Positions 32,771-42,444 of a stretch of 64,000 bases of DNA are shown here, piece after piece. The stretch is taken from positions 186,001-250,000 of the forward strand of contig JADBYT010000001.1 of the NCBI GenBank assembly GCA_020402865.1, read 5' to 3'. The translations under genes were made by a program, and so were the position numbers. Below the pieces are notes generated by a model. It saw only the letters and a list, made by a program, of their open reading frames with translations. It ran no database searches and was not told the origin of the DNA. Positions within the stretch are counted from its first letter, which is position 1; each line of letters starts with the position of its first letter. The stretch comes from Bacteroidota bacterium. Lineage in GTDB: Bacteria; Bacteroidota; Bacteroidia; Palsa-965.

Positions 32771-34375
32771 TTAAATTTTGAGCACATCAAAATTCTTCAC
32801 CTCCGGAGCCGGGAAATAGTAAGGGAAACAGATATAAAATTCATAATACCCTTCGGCCGGAGGAACAAACGTGCCGTTTAGCTGCACACACTGTTCCTGT
32901 TTCCAGATCTGCTTGGCAAGCTGTTCGGGCTTATCGGCATAACGGTAAAATACGTTGGCCTGAACAATTTGCCGGGTTTGTGCGCTTAGCTGATATAACT
33001 GGCCGGCACTGAGGTAATGCCTGCCCCTGAATTTGTAAAACAGAAACTTAGGAATGGCATAATTGTGTGGAAGGCTGGTGATGTGGCGCAGCTGGTAACG
33101 GCGTTTGCCCGAATGAAAACGGATTGCAGTAAACGGTGTGGCGGCCTGCACCCAGAGTGTGCCGTTTTGCGATTGCACAGCAGCACGCTTCCATGAACCG
33201 GTGCCTTTACGTACCCAAATTTCAGGCAGTTCGGCAAAAAGCGTGTCGAAACCGAGGCGGATAAAACGCACCTCGTTTTGCCAGCTTATCTGGTGGGTGG
33301 CACCTGCACGTAGCCTGCACGACAGCGAATCTGATGCGGCATAATGCTTTTTACGCAGCTGGATGCCGCCCGGTATGGCTTTAAGACTGTCTTCAAATAA
33401 TTTGCTGGTTTGCAGCCCGCCGATGGTTTTAGAGGAGTCGAGGGCAATAGCAAACTGATACCGGGGCGCTTTGTAGAATTGGGTTCTCGTGTCGAATTTA
33501 TTGACTGCCATTGGCGACCAGATCATCATTTGCCGGTAAAATGCAGAGTCGCCGTAGTAGTACAGTAAATGCTCCATCTGCGTAAGCTGATACCTCATAT
33601 ATTCATTCGTCACGCCGCTGTTTGTCCGGTTATAGTTTGTCCATGTGGGTGTATCGTACTTGTGCAGGGTGTTCAGCAACGACTGATAGGCCGCATTATG
33701 CACCCGCCGCGCAGCCGTATCGCCCGGAAATACTTCAAGATATTCAGCAAGGCCGATGAGTCCGTTAATAAAACCATTCAGCACCTGTGGCGATTTTTTT
33801 GAATTCGGGTATTCTTCAATCCACAAATAACCTTCGGGTGTTTTGCCAATTGTTCCTTTATTGTCCTGCGTGCGGAGCATAAACTGTGCAACCTGCTGCA
33901 TTTTTACCAGTGCGGTTTTGTCTTTGGTAAGATCATAGTAGCGATACAGAAAGGAAAGCGCCACGCCCTGCGTCATTCCCGAATACCAGGGTGCATTTAA
34001 GTCGTGAAACTTGAAACGGTATGGCAGCCCCATGTATTTTCTGTCTTTACTTATTTCCACTAAAGCCGTATCGCAGAAATAGCGATACTGATTAATTACC
34101 TGTGCACGGGCGTCTTTGTTTGCCGTGGCCTGGTATTCGTGATAATTCATAATTCCCCAAATGGCAATGGAGAGTGCGTGATATTGTTTGTTCTGCGTAA
34201 GAATGCCGGTGCTGTCAATAGCACGGTTGTGCATACCCAGCCATTGTGTGGTGTTGAAGTGAGCCGTAATGCAACTGTAGTTTTTTGGTTTTGGCGCTGT
34301 TTGCCCCCATGTCAAATTGAAAAAAAGTAAAAGCAGAACCATTAATCCTTGTCTAAGGAAAACATGTAAAGGCAT
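32771..34375 (-). CDS. Secreted D-glucuronyl C5-epimerase-like protein
   Basis: A 534-residue protein starting MPLHVFLRQGLMVLLLLFFNLTWGQ, a signal peptide. The central part contains the motifs of the glucuronyl C5-epimerase C-terminal domain: APWYSGMTQGVALSFLYRYYDLT (about 147-170) and EEYPNSKKSPQVLNGFINGLIGLAEYLEVF (about 207-237). Enzymes of this type invert C5 of uronic acids in heparan-like chains; the bacterial substrate is unknown. A C-terminal beta domain of about 170 residues follows. No T9SS signal is seen. I chose the ATG at 34375 because the upstream extension lacks a signal-like start. Confidence 0.78.
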   Translation of the reverse strand: MPLHVFLRQGLMVLLLLFFNLTWGQTAPKPKNYSCITAHFNTTQWLGMHNRAIDSTGILTQNKQYHALSIAIWGIMNYHEYQATANKDARAQVINQYRYFCDTALVEISKDRKYMGLPYRFKFHDLNAPWYSGMTQGVALSFLYRYYDLTKDKTALVKMQQVAQFMLRTQDNKGTIGKTPEGYLWIEEYPNSKKSPQVLNGFINGLIGLAEYLEVFPGDTAARRVHNAAYQSLLNTLHKYDTPTWTNYNRTNSGVTNEYMRYQLTQMEHLLYYYGDSAFYRQMMIWSPMAVNKFDTRTQFYKAPRYQFAIALDSSKTIGGLQTSKLFEDSLKAIPGGIQLRKKHYAASDSLSCRLRAGATHQISWQNEVRFIRLGFDTLFAELPEIWVRKGTGSWKRAAVQSQNGTLWVQAATPFTAIRFHSGKRRYQLRHITSLPHNYAIPKFLFYKFRGRHYLSAGQLYQLSAQTRQIVQANVFYRYADKPEQLAKQIWKQEQCVQLNGTFVPPAEGYYEFYICFPYYFPAPEVKNFDVLKI

Positions 34376-34435
34376 AAAAAGCGGTTTATTTTGGGGGAGA
34401 TGATCTAATAACGCACAAATATGGATTGGTTTCAA

Positions 34436-34765
34436 AAAAAGCGTCGAAATTTCTTACCGCTAACGGATTTTCAGTTTTCGGTCGGATTAAACCTGTTTCC
34501 AGTTGCAAAAAGCAGTTAACTGTTTGATTTTTGGTGAATTAACCGTGAGCAGGGCAGGATGTTTCCACGGATACCTGATCATGCGGCTGACAACCGTTAA
34601 TTTTACATTAGCTCAGGGGAATACGAAAAAATTAATTCCCGGTCTTATCGCATCTAAACCTGCGTTTATCCTTCAATTAAGTTCATTTAGAGAAATTTTT
34701 ATCCCTGAAAACGTTTACAAACACCCAACATTCCCTTCATATTTTGAAAAAAATGGCGTAACCTC
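34436..34765. other. Gene-free stretch upstream of the queA promoter
   Basis: AT-rich region between the start of the epimerase-like gene and the queA promoter. One open frame of 88 codons (34503-34769, +) exists but its composition is unlike the neighbours and its end overlaps the promoter, so I do not call it a gene. No repeat seen. Confidence 0.5.
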
Positions 34766-34797
34766 TTGACAACGGGGTATGTTGGGGGATATATTTG
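34766..34797 (+). promoter_or_regulatory. queA promoter
   Basis: TTGAC at 34766-34770 and TATATTTG at 34790-34797, an exact Bacteroidota -7 element, with 21 bases between TTG and TA. Transcription would start near 34804 and leave a leader of about 130 bases before the queA ATG. Confidence 0.65.
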
Positions 34798-34803
34798 CGC
34801 CCG

Positions 34804-34932
34804 ATTTTCAGGCATTTTACTCTGGGTGATGGCAAAACTCCTTTTGTAGTGTACTGGAACCATGTATCACTAAACAACCAGGCGAGATAGCCGGTTTACC
34901 GGCCCGTAGCAGTACGACTCCCCACACGCACT
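34804..34932 (+). ncRNA. Possible structured leader of queA
   Basis: About 130 transcribed bases before the queA start, GC-richer than the region upstream. Visible pairings are TAGTGTAC with GTATCACTA around TGGAACCAT (34839-34865) and GCCGG-TTTA-CCGGC (34890-34903). I do not recognise a preQ1 riboswitch, whose short H-type pseudoknot pattern is absent. A short separate RNA is also possible. Confidence 0.35.
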
Positions 34933-35982
34933 ATGAAACTATCACAGTTCAAATTCACGCTGCCCCGCGAACTTGTTGCCGATTATCCGGCAAAAAACCG
35001 CGATGAGTCGCGGCTGATGGTGATTGACCGCAAAACAGGTACAATCGAGCATAAGCTTTTTAAAGACATTCTCGACTACTTTGAAGACGGCGATGCCATG
35101 ATTTTGAATGATACCAAGGTGTTTCCGGCCCGTTTGTATGGCAATAAGGAAAAAACCGGGGCAAAAATCGAGGTTTTTCTGCTGCGTGAGCTTAACCGCG
35201 AAAGCCGTTTGTGGGATGTGCTGGTTGATCCGGCCCGTAAAATCCGTATCGGCAACAAGCTTTATTTTGGCGAAAACGATTCGCTGGTGGCTGAAGTAAT
35301 TGACAACACCACCTCACGCGGCCGCACACTGCGTTTCCTGTTCGACGGGCCTTACGAGGAATTTAAGAAAACCATTGAGGAGCTGGGCAACACACCCATT
35401 CCGAAATACATACGCCGTCCGCTGCAGGCCGATGATGCCGAGCGTTACCAAACCGTGTATGCCCGCGTAGAAGGTGCAGTAGCGGCCCCCACAGCCGGTT
35501 TGCACTTTAGCCGCGAGTTGCTTAAGCGCCTCGAACTCAAAGGCGTTGGCTTTGGCATGCTTACCCTGCACGTGGGGCTGGGCAGTTTCCGCCCGGTGGA
35601 GGTGGAAGACCTTACCAAACACAAAATGGAATCGGAGCAGGTAGAAATTCCCCAGTCGTGTGCCGATGTGGTGAATGCCGCTAAAATCCGTAAAAAGCGC
35701 GTGTGCGCCGTAGGCACCACCTGCGTGCGTGCCATAGAAACCTCCGTTTCTACCGAAGGTTTGCTGAAGCCCTACATCGGCTGGACCAACCGCTTTATTT
35801 TTCCGCCGTATGATTTTCAGATTCCCAACTGCATGATTACCAACTTCCACGCGCCCGAATCGACGCTGCTGATGATGGTAACTGCGTTTGGCGGCTATGA
35901 TCTGATTATGAAGGCATACAAGGAAGCTGTGAAGGAAAAATACCGCTTCCTCAGCTACGGCGATGCCATGCTTATTTTGTAA
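34933..35982 (+). CDS. queA: S-adenosylmethionine:tRNA ribosyltransferase-isomerase
   Basis: A 349-residue protein opening [32 protein letters not shown], with [17 protein letters not shown] (about residues 54-70), [19 protein letters not shown] (about 177-195) and [25 protein letters not shown], all standard for QueA. It transfers the ribosyl part of SAM to preQ1 in tRNA to form epoxyqueuosine. Length is normal. A terminator follows at 36007-36044. Confidence 0.96.
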   Translation: MKLSQFKFTLPRELVADYPAKNRDESRLMVIDRKTGTIEHKLFKDILDYFEDGDAMILNDTKVFPARLYGNKEKTGAKIEVFLLRELNRESRLWDVLVDPARKIRIGNKLYFGENDSLVAEVIDNTTSRGRTLRFLFDGPYEEFKKTIEELGNTPIPKYIRRPLQADDAERYQTVYARVEGAVAAPTAGLHFSRELLKRLELKGVGFGMLTLHVGLGSFRPVEVEDLTKHKMESEQVEIPQSCADVVNAAKIRKKRVCAVGTTCVRAIETSVSTEGLLKPYIGWTNRFIFPPYDFQIPNCMITNFHAPESTLLMMVTAFGGYDLIMKAYKEAVKEKYRFLSYGDAMLIL

Positions 35983-36006
35983 GCTGAACCACTCTCCAAT
36001 AAGTGC

Positions 36007-36044
36007 AAAAGCGCATCATCCGCAAAGGGTGATGCGCTTTTTTT
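36007..36044 (+). terminator. queA terminator
   Basis: AAAAGCGCATCA and TGATGCGCTTTT form a 12-base stem, extended by CC/GG with a small bulge, followed by a run of T. It ends 11 bases before the convergent sdpI-like gene and may serve both strands. Confidence 0.85.
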
Positions 36045-36054
36045 ATGGCAGTGT

Positions 36055-36723
36055 TTACTGCTGTGTAGGTGTTTTGCTGAGTTTTTTCCAAAGCAGATAA
36101 GAGTAAACCACTACCCCTGCCGTGCTGAGTAAAATTCCGGAAATGAAGGTGATAAACATGGCTTCGGCCGGTAGCAGAAACACAAGCGGCAGCATGATTA
36201 GTGCCATAATTACCCACACACGGCCGCCAAGACGGTGTGTTTTGCGCCACACCTCATCGTTGCTGAGTGTCCACGGGGTGCGGATGCCGGCAAAGTAGTT
36301 GGGCTTTACCACCGTCATGTAATTACCCAGGCCGAGAAACAGCAGCAGTACCATGATGGTAATGATGCGCGGAATATCGGTAACTGTGCCCAGCGCGGCT
36401 AAAGCGGCCACAACGGGCAGTGCGGCAAAGAAGAGATGAAGCACAAGCCGCAGCGAGCCGAAGCCTTTATCGTCTGCCGCCAGCTGTTTGCGCTTGGGAT
36501 CGATTTTGGGGATGAGCAGCAGCAGCGGATAGGCAGCCAGCCCGATACATGCAAATACCCAAAACGTGGCGGGGCTGCCCATTCTGTCAACCTGCCCGTC
36601 GGGGCCCCAGTGCACAGGTACTTTTTCGGGGTAGCTGCCCCAGGTTACAGCCATAAAAATGAGCGGCGCCAGCGAAAGTGCAAGAAGCACAAGTTCGAAA
36701 GGCTTTGTAAAGATCGTTTTCAT
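36055..36723 (-). CDS. sdpI: SdpI-family membrane protein (DUF1648 plus SdpI domain)
   Basis: A 222-residue protein with six membrane segments. The DUF1648 part has YPEKVPVHWGPDGQVDRMGS (about residues 31-50); the SdpI part has NYFAGIRTPWTLSNDEVWRKTHRLGGRVW (about 140-170). In Bacillus SdpI is the immunity protein against the SdpC killing toxin and also the signal receptor that sequesters SdpR. Here it overlaps the sdpR-like gene by 4 bases (ATGA), so the pair is translated together. No sdpC gene is nearby, as in most Bacteroidota, so the native role is open. Confidence 0.88.
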   Translation of the reverse strand: MKTIFTKPFELVLLALSLAPLIFMAVTWGSYPEKVPVHWGPDGQVDRMGSPATFWVFACIGLAAYPLLLLIPKIDPKRKQLAADDKGFGSLRLVLHLFFAALPVVAALAALGTVTDIPRIITIMVLLLFLGLGNYMTVVKPNYFAGIRTPWTLSNDEVWRKTHRLGGRVWVIMALIMLPLVFLLPAEAMFITFISGILLSTAGVVVYSYLLWKKLSKTPTQQ

Positions 36724-37004
36724 TGTTTTTTCTTTTTAGGGTTATCATTTTTCGTTTTCAGGCTCATTACCCAGCTCAGTGCTTCATCAAGCACCGTGGT
36801 GTTGAGCGTGTAAAGGATAAACTGCCCGTTGCGTTCCGAGGTAACCAAACCAGCCTGCCTGAGCAAATCAAGATGATGCGATATGCTTGGTTTGCTGATG
36901 TGAAACGCATCGGCTATTTCTCCTGCGGTCATGTCGCGCTCGCGCAACATCGCCAAAATTTCACGTCGGGTTTCATCGCCTAAGGCTTTAAATAATGTAT
37001 TCAC
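36720..37004 (-). CDS. sdpR: SdpR-type ArsR-family repressor
   Basis: A 94-residue winged-helix protein: LFKALGDETRREILAMLRERDMTAGEIADAFHISKPSISHHLDLLRQAGLVTSERNGQFILYTLN, typical for autorepressors of the SdpR subgroup. A Lys-rich tail ends it. It is the first gene of the sdpR-sdpI operon and probably binds the two perfect inverted repeats at 37029-37076 just upstream. No metal-binding cysteines of ArsR-type metal sensors are present. Confidence 0.92.
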   Translation of the reverse strand: MNTLFKALGDETRREILAMLRERDMTAGEIADAFHISKPSISHHLDLLRQAGLVTSERNGQFILYTLNTTVLDEALSWVMSLKTKNDNPKKKKQ

Positions 37005-37028
37005 GAAACAAATTTACAATGAAATTCG

Positions 37029-37076
37029 ATATTTAGATAAATGTCTAAATATTGAACACTGACAGTAGTCAGTGTT
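37029..37076 (-). promoter_or_regulatory. Two adjacent operator-like inverted repeats before sdpR
   Basis: ATATTTAGA-TAAATG-TCTAAATAT (37029-37052) and AACACTGAC-AGTA-GTCAGTGTT (37055-37076), each with perfect 9-bp arms. The first lies 24 bases upstream of the sdpR start, within the expected promoter, and is the likely SdpR operator. The second could be another operator or the terminator of the gene upstream on +; no T run supports the latter. Confidence 0.65.
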
Positions 37077-37099
37077 TGGTATGGATTGATGAAAGGGCG

Positions 37100-38476
37100 T
37101 TAATTGGTGGATGAAGGAATCACCTGCATTTCACGCAGCATGCGATAGGCCAGTGCCTTACGGGCATTACCGAAATGCGGATTGTTGTAATCAGTTGAGG
37201 TGGTGAGCAGGTTGGCGAAGTAATATACTTTGCTGCCCACTTCCACATAACCCACATACCAGCCGGTCATGAGCAGCGAATCGGTATAGCCCCAGCCGGT
37301 TTTGCCGTACATGGTAAATTGGCCGTTCGCTTCATTAATCATTATTTTCTTTGTGGTACCCATTGTTTGTTCCGAAAACGGGAGCTTATTGTCGTGCAGG
37401 AGTTTTAAAAATTCGATCTGTTGTCCGGCACTGATCCGCAATTTTCCGGTGAGCCAGAATTGTGTTATGCCTCCGGTGGTATCTGCGTTTCCGTAGCCGC
37501 ACGAATCGAGCCACATCTTCATTCGTGCTGCACCCACACGCCGCGCCAGTTCCTGATAATACCACACGGTTGAGTTTTTGTAGGCTTCCTGCAGATTTTG
37601 AGTTTTATTCCAGTTGGGGTTCTGGTGCTTTTTGCCATTCCATTCAAATACCTGCTGTTCATCTTTCAATACACCTGTTTCGAGACCAATAAGTGTATTG
37701 CAGATTTTGAAAGTGGAAGCCGGAGTGACTTGCCACGTGGCCATTGACTGATTTACATACGTGTATTGCTGCAACTGCGGGTCGTATAGTACAAAGCAAC
37801 CCTGCACGCCAATTGAATCGTAGAGGTAGTTCAGGTCATTGCGCATTACCGGGGGCAATGCGGCATGTGGTTTTGCAAAATGCCGGCTGAGTATGTTGTT
37901 GAATTGAGTGTATGGTGACTTGTGCATATTCATTCCGGGAAATGTGGTGCTCAGGTGTTTCAACTCATTGAGTGCGCCACGTTTAATAAACCCGTTAAGA
38001 ATGACGGTATGCTGATTGTTAGCGGTATAACAATTGTCGTAAACTACAAGATGCTGCTTGGGACGATATAGGTCGCAGTATGGGTAAACGGAGAACAATA
38101 CACATAACTCATCTTCCCTGTCTTCATCCGCATTTTCCAGCCAAACCGTATCAATCTGAGCCGGGGCAAAGCACGATGATGAGATATGCAATGTATCAGG
38201 ATGAAGAACTGCTTTATATCCATCGTAAGCACTAACCGCCGGGTAAACCAATGTAATCTGATTCCGGTTGGCATCGGGTGCAGTTCGCACGAAAAAGAAA
38301 ATCAAGGAAGAATCGCTATTGGAAAAGCCCACACCGAAGGAATGGTAATCCATCAATGAATCTCCGGGCTGCAAAGCGAGCAAACGATAAATGCCAATCC
38401 GCGAAGTATCTGCCTCCTGCGCACCGAGCAAAGATGCAAAACAGCCAATCAGTGCGGTGAGCAGGAGTTTGCGCAT
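37100..38476 (-). CDS. Class D (OXA-type) beta-lactamase-like protein with N-terminal extra domain
   Basis: A 458-residue secreted protein with signal peptide MRKLLLTALIGCFASLLGAQ. Residues about 210-455 carry all the class D marks: Ser254-x-x-Lys257 (STFK), Ser302-Thr-Val304 (STV), Tyr328-Gly-Asn330 (YGN) and Lys392-Thr-Gly394 (KTG, followed by W). It may hydrolyse beta-lactams or act as a related penicillin-binding sensor. Residues 21 to about 205 are an unrelated beta-rich domain with several cysteines, absent from ordinary OXA enzymes of about 260 residues. It starts 2 bases after the aspS stop and is probably in the same transcript. Confidence 0.85.
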   Translation of the reverse strand: MRKLLLTALIGCFASLLGAQEADTSRIGIYRLLALQPGDSLMDYHSFGVGFSNSDSSLIFFFVRTAPDANRNQITLVYPAVSAYDGYKAVLHPDTLHISSSCFAPAQIDTVWLENADEDREDELCVLFSVYPYCDLYRPKQHLVVYDNCYTANNQHTVILNGFIKRGALNELKHLSTTFPGMNMHKSPYTQFNNILSRHFAKPHAALPPVMRNDLNYLYDSIGVQGCFVLYDPQLQQYTYVNQSMATWQVTPASTFKICNTLIGLETGVLKDEQQVFEWNGKKHQNPNWNKTQNLQEAYKNSTVWYYQELARRVGAARMKMWLDSCGYGNADTTGGITQFWLTGKLRISAGQQIEFLKLLHDNKLPFSEQTMGTTKKIMINEANGQFTMYGKTGWGYTDSLLMTGWYVGYVEVGSKVYYFANLLTTSTDYNNPHFGNARKALAYRMLREMQVIPSSTN

Positions 38477-38478
38477 GG

Positions 38479-40224
38479 TTATACGGTAGTGTTGATGCTG
38501 AGTTCTTTCAACTGTTTCGCATCAATAACCGACGGCGAATCGATCATGACATCGCGGCCGGCATTGTTTTTCGGGAAAGCAATGAAATCGCGAATAGAAT
38601 CGGCACCGCCGAAGAGTGAGCAGAGACGGTCAAAGCCAAAGGCAATGCCGCCGTGCGGAGGTGCGCCAAACTCAAACGCATTCATCAGAAAGCCAAACTG
38701 GGCCTGCGCTTCTTCGGGCGTAAAGCCGAGTACGCCAAACATGCGCGCCTGCAAATCGCGGTCGAAAATGCGGATGGAGCCGCCGCCCACTTCCACGCCG
38801 TTTATCACCATGTCGTAAGCGTTGGCGCGTACTGCACCGGGATCGGTATCGAGTTTGGCAAGGTCTTCGGGCCAGGGCGCGGTAAACGGGTGGTGCATGG
38901 CAAACCAGCGGCCTTCGTCTTCGTTGTACTCCAGCAGCGGGAAATCAATTACCCACAGGCAGGAGAACGTATTCTTATCGCGCAGGCCGAGGCGTGTGCC
39001 CATTTCCAGACGCAGCTCGTTCAGCGCTTTGCGGGTTTTATCGGTATTGCCGGCCAGCAGCAGCAGCAAATCGCCGGGCCTGGCATCGAATGCAGCGGCC
39101 CATTTCTTCAGTTCGTCTTCGCTGTAAAATTTATCCACCGATGATTTGATGGTGCCGTCGTCGTTTACACGTGCATACACCAGGCCGCTTGCGCCCACCT
39201 GCGGACGTTTCACAAACTCGGTAAGCTCGTCAATCTGCTTGCGTGTAAACGAAGCGGCGCCGGTGGCGCAAATGCCCGCCACGAGTTCGGCATTGTCGAA
39301 CACGGGGAAGCCTTTGCCTTTTACCACGTCGTTCAGTTCCACAAAGCGCATTCCGAAACGTGTGTCGGGTTTATCGCTGCCGTAGTATTTCATGGCATCG
39401 GCGTAGCTCATGTGCGGCAGTTCGCCAATGTCTATGCCTTTTACTTCGCGGAAAAGGAAGCGCACAAGTCCTTCAAACATGTTCAGAATGTCGGCGCGTT
39501 CCACAAAGCTCATTTCACAGTCAATCTGTGTAAACTCCGGCTGGCGGTCGGCGCGCAGGTCTTCGTCGCGGAAGCATTTTACAATCTGGTAGTAGCGGTC
39601 GAAGCCGGCCACCATGAGCAGTTGTTTGAAGGTTTGCGGGCTTTGCGGCAGTGCGTAAAACTGGCCGGGGTTCATGCGCGAGGGCACTACAAAATCGCGC
39701 GCACCTTCGGGAGTGGATTTGATGAGCACCGGTGTTTCCACCTCAATAAACTGCTGGTTGTTGAGGTAGGCGCGTGTGGCCTGTGCCACGCGGTGACGCA
39801 GCAGGAGGCTTTCGCGCACGGGGTTGCGGCGCAAATCGAGGTAGCGGTATTTCATGCGCAGTTCGTCGCCGCCGTCGGTTTCGTCTTCAATGGTAAACGG
39901 CGGAGTTTTTGCGCTGTTGAGCACGGTAAGTTCCGATACGATAATTTCAATATCGCCGGTGGGCATGTTGGGGTTTTTGGCTTCGCGCTCGCGCACGGTG
40001 CCGGTGGCGCGTACTACAAACTCGCGGCCCAGTTCGGAGGCCTGCTTAAACAAGGCTTCGTTTACAGCCATGTTAAACGTAAGCTGTGTAAGGCCGTAAC
40101 GGTCGCGCAGCACCACAAAGGCCACGCCTCCGGCCATACGTGTATATTGAACCCAGCCGCAAAGGCTTACTGTTTTTCCGGCATCGGCTATGCGGAGTTC
40201 ACCGCAGTTGTGTGTACGAAGCAT
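38479..40224 (-). CDS. aspS: Aspartyl-tRNA synthetase
   Basis: A 581-residue class II synthetase. The N-terminal OB-fold lies at residues 1 to about 105 ([26 protein letters not shown]). The catalytic domain has motif 2 ([23 protein letters not shown]) and motif 3 ([15 protein letters not shown]), with the bacterial GAD insertion between (about 290-415). It charges tRNA-Asp. Length is normal. The OXA-like gene follows 2 bases downstream. Confidence 0.97.
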   Translation of the reverse strand: MLRTHNCGELRIADAGKTVSLCGWVQYTRMAGGVAFVVLRDRYGLTQLTFNMAVNEALFKQASELGREFVVRATGTVREREAKNPNMPTGDIEIIVSELTVLNSAKTPPFTIEDETDGGDELRMKYRYLDLRRNPVRESLLLRHRVAQATRAYLNNQQFIEVETPVLIKSTPEGARDFVVPSRMNPGQFYALPQSPQTFKQLLMVAGFDRYYQIVKCFRDEDLRADRQPEFTQIDCEMSFVERADILNMFEGLVRFLFREVKGIDIGELPHMSYADAMKYYGSDKPDTRFGMRFVELNDVVKGKGFPVFDNAELVAGICATGAASFTRKQIDELTEFVKRPQVGASGLVYARVNDDGTIKSSVDKFYSEDELKKWAAAFDARPGDLLLLLAGNTDKTRKALNELRLEMGTRLGLRDKNTFSCLWVIDFPLLEYNEDEGRWFAMHHPFTAPWPEDLAKLDTDPGAVRANAYDMVINGVEVGGGSIRIFDRDLQARMFGVLGFTPEEAQAQFGFLMNAFEFGAPPHGGIAFGFDRLCSLFGGADSIRDFIAFPKNNAGRDVMIDSPSVIDAKQLKELSINTTV

Positions 40225-40299
40225 AAAGCAAAAATGAGTTGTAAAGGACTGCGAAGGTACAAAAGATGCGGGGTTCGGGAATATACATCGAACCCAATA

Positions 40300-40330
40300 A
40301 ACCTACTTTATTCTTAACTCAAAGTAGGTT
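40300..40330. repeat. Perfect inverted repeat between divergent genes
   Basis: AACCTACTTT and AAAGTAGGTT (10-bp arms, 11-base loop) lie in the gap between the start of aspS (-) and the start of the gene at 40407 (+). No gene ends here, so a terminator role is unlikely; an operator or small repeat is possible. Confidence 0.5.
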
Positions 40331-40406
40331 AATTTGCTGGCAGTTAAGGTTGAACATAACGCAGAATAGGTTAAATTCGTAGTACTGCACCCTCCCGGAC
40401 CAACTA

Positions 40407-42335
40407 ATGCATTCATCCCGTTTTTTACTCATCCTGTTTTTGCTGTGCCCCTTTTCTGTGGTTTATGCGCAGGTTCCGCAATCTGCACCGCAGGCAATTG
40501 TAGTCACTGCGGTTGTGAACGACATGTCGTGCAGCAGTGTGTGCGATGGCGTAATCACAGCCAGTGTATCGCCGGCCGGAGTATATCAGTATGCCATTGA
40601 TAATTTACCGTTTCAGTCGTCCAACGTATTCAGCAATTTATGTGCAGGTACTTACCGTATTTCTGTGCGTAATTCTTTTGGCGATAATGATACGGCTATG
40701 GTGACGGTGGGGGTGATGCCGCCGCCTGTGGCGCAGTACAACACGCAGGCTGCTACCTGCGCCTCACTTTGCGGAGGCGTGCTGGAAGTGTCGCAGGTTA
40801 ATCCTCCGGGTTTTTATCAGTTCAGTATCAACAACGGGCCGTACCAGACCGACAGTGTGTTTGCGGGGTTGTGTCCGGGAATGCAAGCCATTGCGTTGCA
40901 GCGTGTACCGGGGTGTGTGTTTACGGATTCGGCGTTTATTGATCCGGCTCCTGTGTTTACAATACAGGTTACTACAGACAGCACATCCTGTCTCGAACGG
41001 TGTGATGGCAGCATTCAGATACAGCCTTCGCTTCCGGGGAGTTATCAGTACCAGCTCAACAATACCACACCACAAGCATCACCCGTGTTTGCAAGCCTCT
41101 GCGCAGGCTCCTACCAGGTTGTGGTAACCGGCCAGCCGGGTTGTACTGACAGCGCCACTGTAGTGGTTGCAGCGCCTCCGTTTGTTACACTTTCGGCAAG
41201 TGTAATTTTGCCCGCCTGTCACAATTATTGCGATGCGGAATTAAGTGTGCAACCCTCACTGCCGGGGAATTATGAATACAGTATCGACAGCGGTTTAACC
41301 TACCAGCCATTCAATGTATTTACTGCGCTTTGCAGCGGTGTTTATCCGGTGCAGGCAAAAAACGAAAACGGTTGTTTGTTCTATTTCACACAAACCATTC
41401 CTAATCCGCCGCTCCCTCCGCTTACGGTGGTTCCGGCCAACCCGTTGTGTGCAAACAGTTGTAACGGAGCCGTGGAGCTGCTCTCACCGGGTGCTGTGCA
41501 GTTTGTACTTGATACTGCAGTGCAGGCACAAAATACTTTTTTCAACTTATGTGCGGGCAGTTATGTGGTAAGCATAGCCGACAGTGCGGGTTGTTTTGTG
41601 ACGGATAGTGTAACGCTTACCGATCCGCCTCCGCTTCAGTTACAGGCAGTCGTGCAGGCTTCGGTATGTAACAATTGCAACGGGAACATCAGCCCCTCGG
41701 CTTCTGGCGGAACTCCCGGTTATACATTTTCATTCTTTGATGGCAGTGGTCCGGTTTCGGGAAATAACCTTTGCGCGGGAACCTATTCTGTGCTGGTCAG
41801 TGACAGCAACAGTTGCACCGGAACTGATACTGTTTATGTGATTTCCATTCCGGCAATTCATATTGATTCGGCCGTGGTGGTGAGTGATGTGGACAGTGCA
41901 GGAACGGGTTCGGCAGCGGTGTATGTGTCGGGCAGTAATGCTGTTTCGTTTGTGTGGAGTCCTGCTGTTTCCGGTTCCTCATCGGCTGCCGGCTTGTTGC
42001 CGGGAGTTTATTGTGTATCGGTAACCGATTCGGCCGGGTGCGCTGATTCGGTTTGCGTAACGGTGGGTAATATTATTTCGGGGATGGATGAGCCAGCAGC
42101 TCAGGCGGGTATTTCGGTATTCCCCAATCCGTTCAGCAACGAGCTCAACGTGCAGGGTGTGGCGCCGCAAAGCCGTTTCAGGCTGAGTGATGCTTCGGGG
42201 CGGCTGGTGCTCGAAGGTGTTATTCCGTTTGATAACAGAATCGGAATTCCGGCCGATCTCGCTCCGGGAAGCTATTACATTACGGTGTATTCAGGCTTAT
42301 CCCAACACCATCAGCCGGTAATGAAAACCAGATAA
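40407..42335 (+). CDS. Secreted multi-repeat (SprB-like) protein with type A T9SS sorting domain
   Basis: A 642-residue protein with a signal peptide ending about VVYAQ. At least six repeats of about 65-75 residues follow. They share C..CDG.i, G.Y.Y.id, F..LCAGtY and a final gC.. (for example SCSSVCDGVITASVSPAG, SCLERCDGSIQIQPSLPG, LCANSCNGAVELLSPG). This is the SprB/surface-adhesin repeat style, rich in cysteine pairs. The last about 85 residues (ISVFPNPFSNELNVQG... to KTR) are a type A sorting domain. It is probably a cell-surface adhesin. Confidence 0.85.
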   Translation: MHSSRFLLILFLLCPFSVVYAQVPQSAPQAIVVTAVVNDMSCSSVCDGVITASVSPAGVYQYAIDNLPFQSSNVFSNLCAGTYRISVRNSFGDNDTAMVTVGVMPPPVAQYNTQAATCASLCGGVLEVSQVNPPGFYQFSINNGPYQTDSVFAGLCPGMQAIALQRVPGCVFTDSAFIDPAPVFTIQVTTDSTSCLERCDGSIQIQPSLPGSYQYQLNNTTPQASPVFASLCAGSYQVVVTGQPGCTDSATVVVAAPPFVTLSASVILPACHNYCDAELSVQPSLPGNYEYSIDSGLTYQPFNVFTALCSGVYPVQAKNENGCLFYFTQTIPNPPLPPLTVVPANPLCANSCNGAVELLSPGAVQFVLDTAVQAQNTFFNLCAGSYVVSIADSAGCFVTDSVTLTDPPPLQLQAVVQASVCNNCNGNISPSASGGTPGYTFSFFDGSGPVSGNNLCAGTYSVLVSDSNSCTGTDTVYVISIPAIHIDSAVVVSDVDSAGTGSAAVYVSGSNAVSFVWSPAVSGSSSAAGLLPGVYCVSVTDSAGCADSVCVTVGNIISGMDEPAAQAGISVFPNPFSNELNVQGVAPQSRFRLSDASGRLVLEGVIPFDNRIGIPADLAPGSYYITVYSGLSQHHQPVMKTR

Positions 42336-42444
42336 ACGGCGCTGATTCTTAAAATCTTCATTAAATCTGCCCTTACATTCAAACTAATTACTGTACAAGG
42401 GTTTCATTGTGTGTAAATTCGCCCCCCGGATCTAAACCACACGT

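Noticed and set aside
34503-34769. Open frame of 88 codons upstream of queA
   Set aside because: It overlaps the queA promoter, has no recognisable family pattern and its composition follows the AT-rich spacer, so it is probably chance.
34804-34932. preQ1 riboswitch before queA
   Set aside because: I could not find the compact pseudoknot with an A-rich tail typical of the preQ1 classes, so only a generic structured leader is suggested.
36055-37004. Complete Sdp toxin-immunity system
   Set aside because: Only the repressor and SdpI-like genes are present; no secreted SdpC-like toxin or SdpA/SdpB gene is near.
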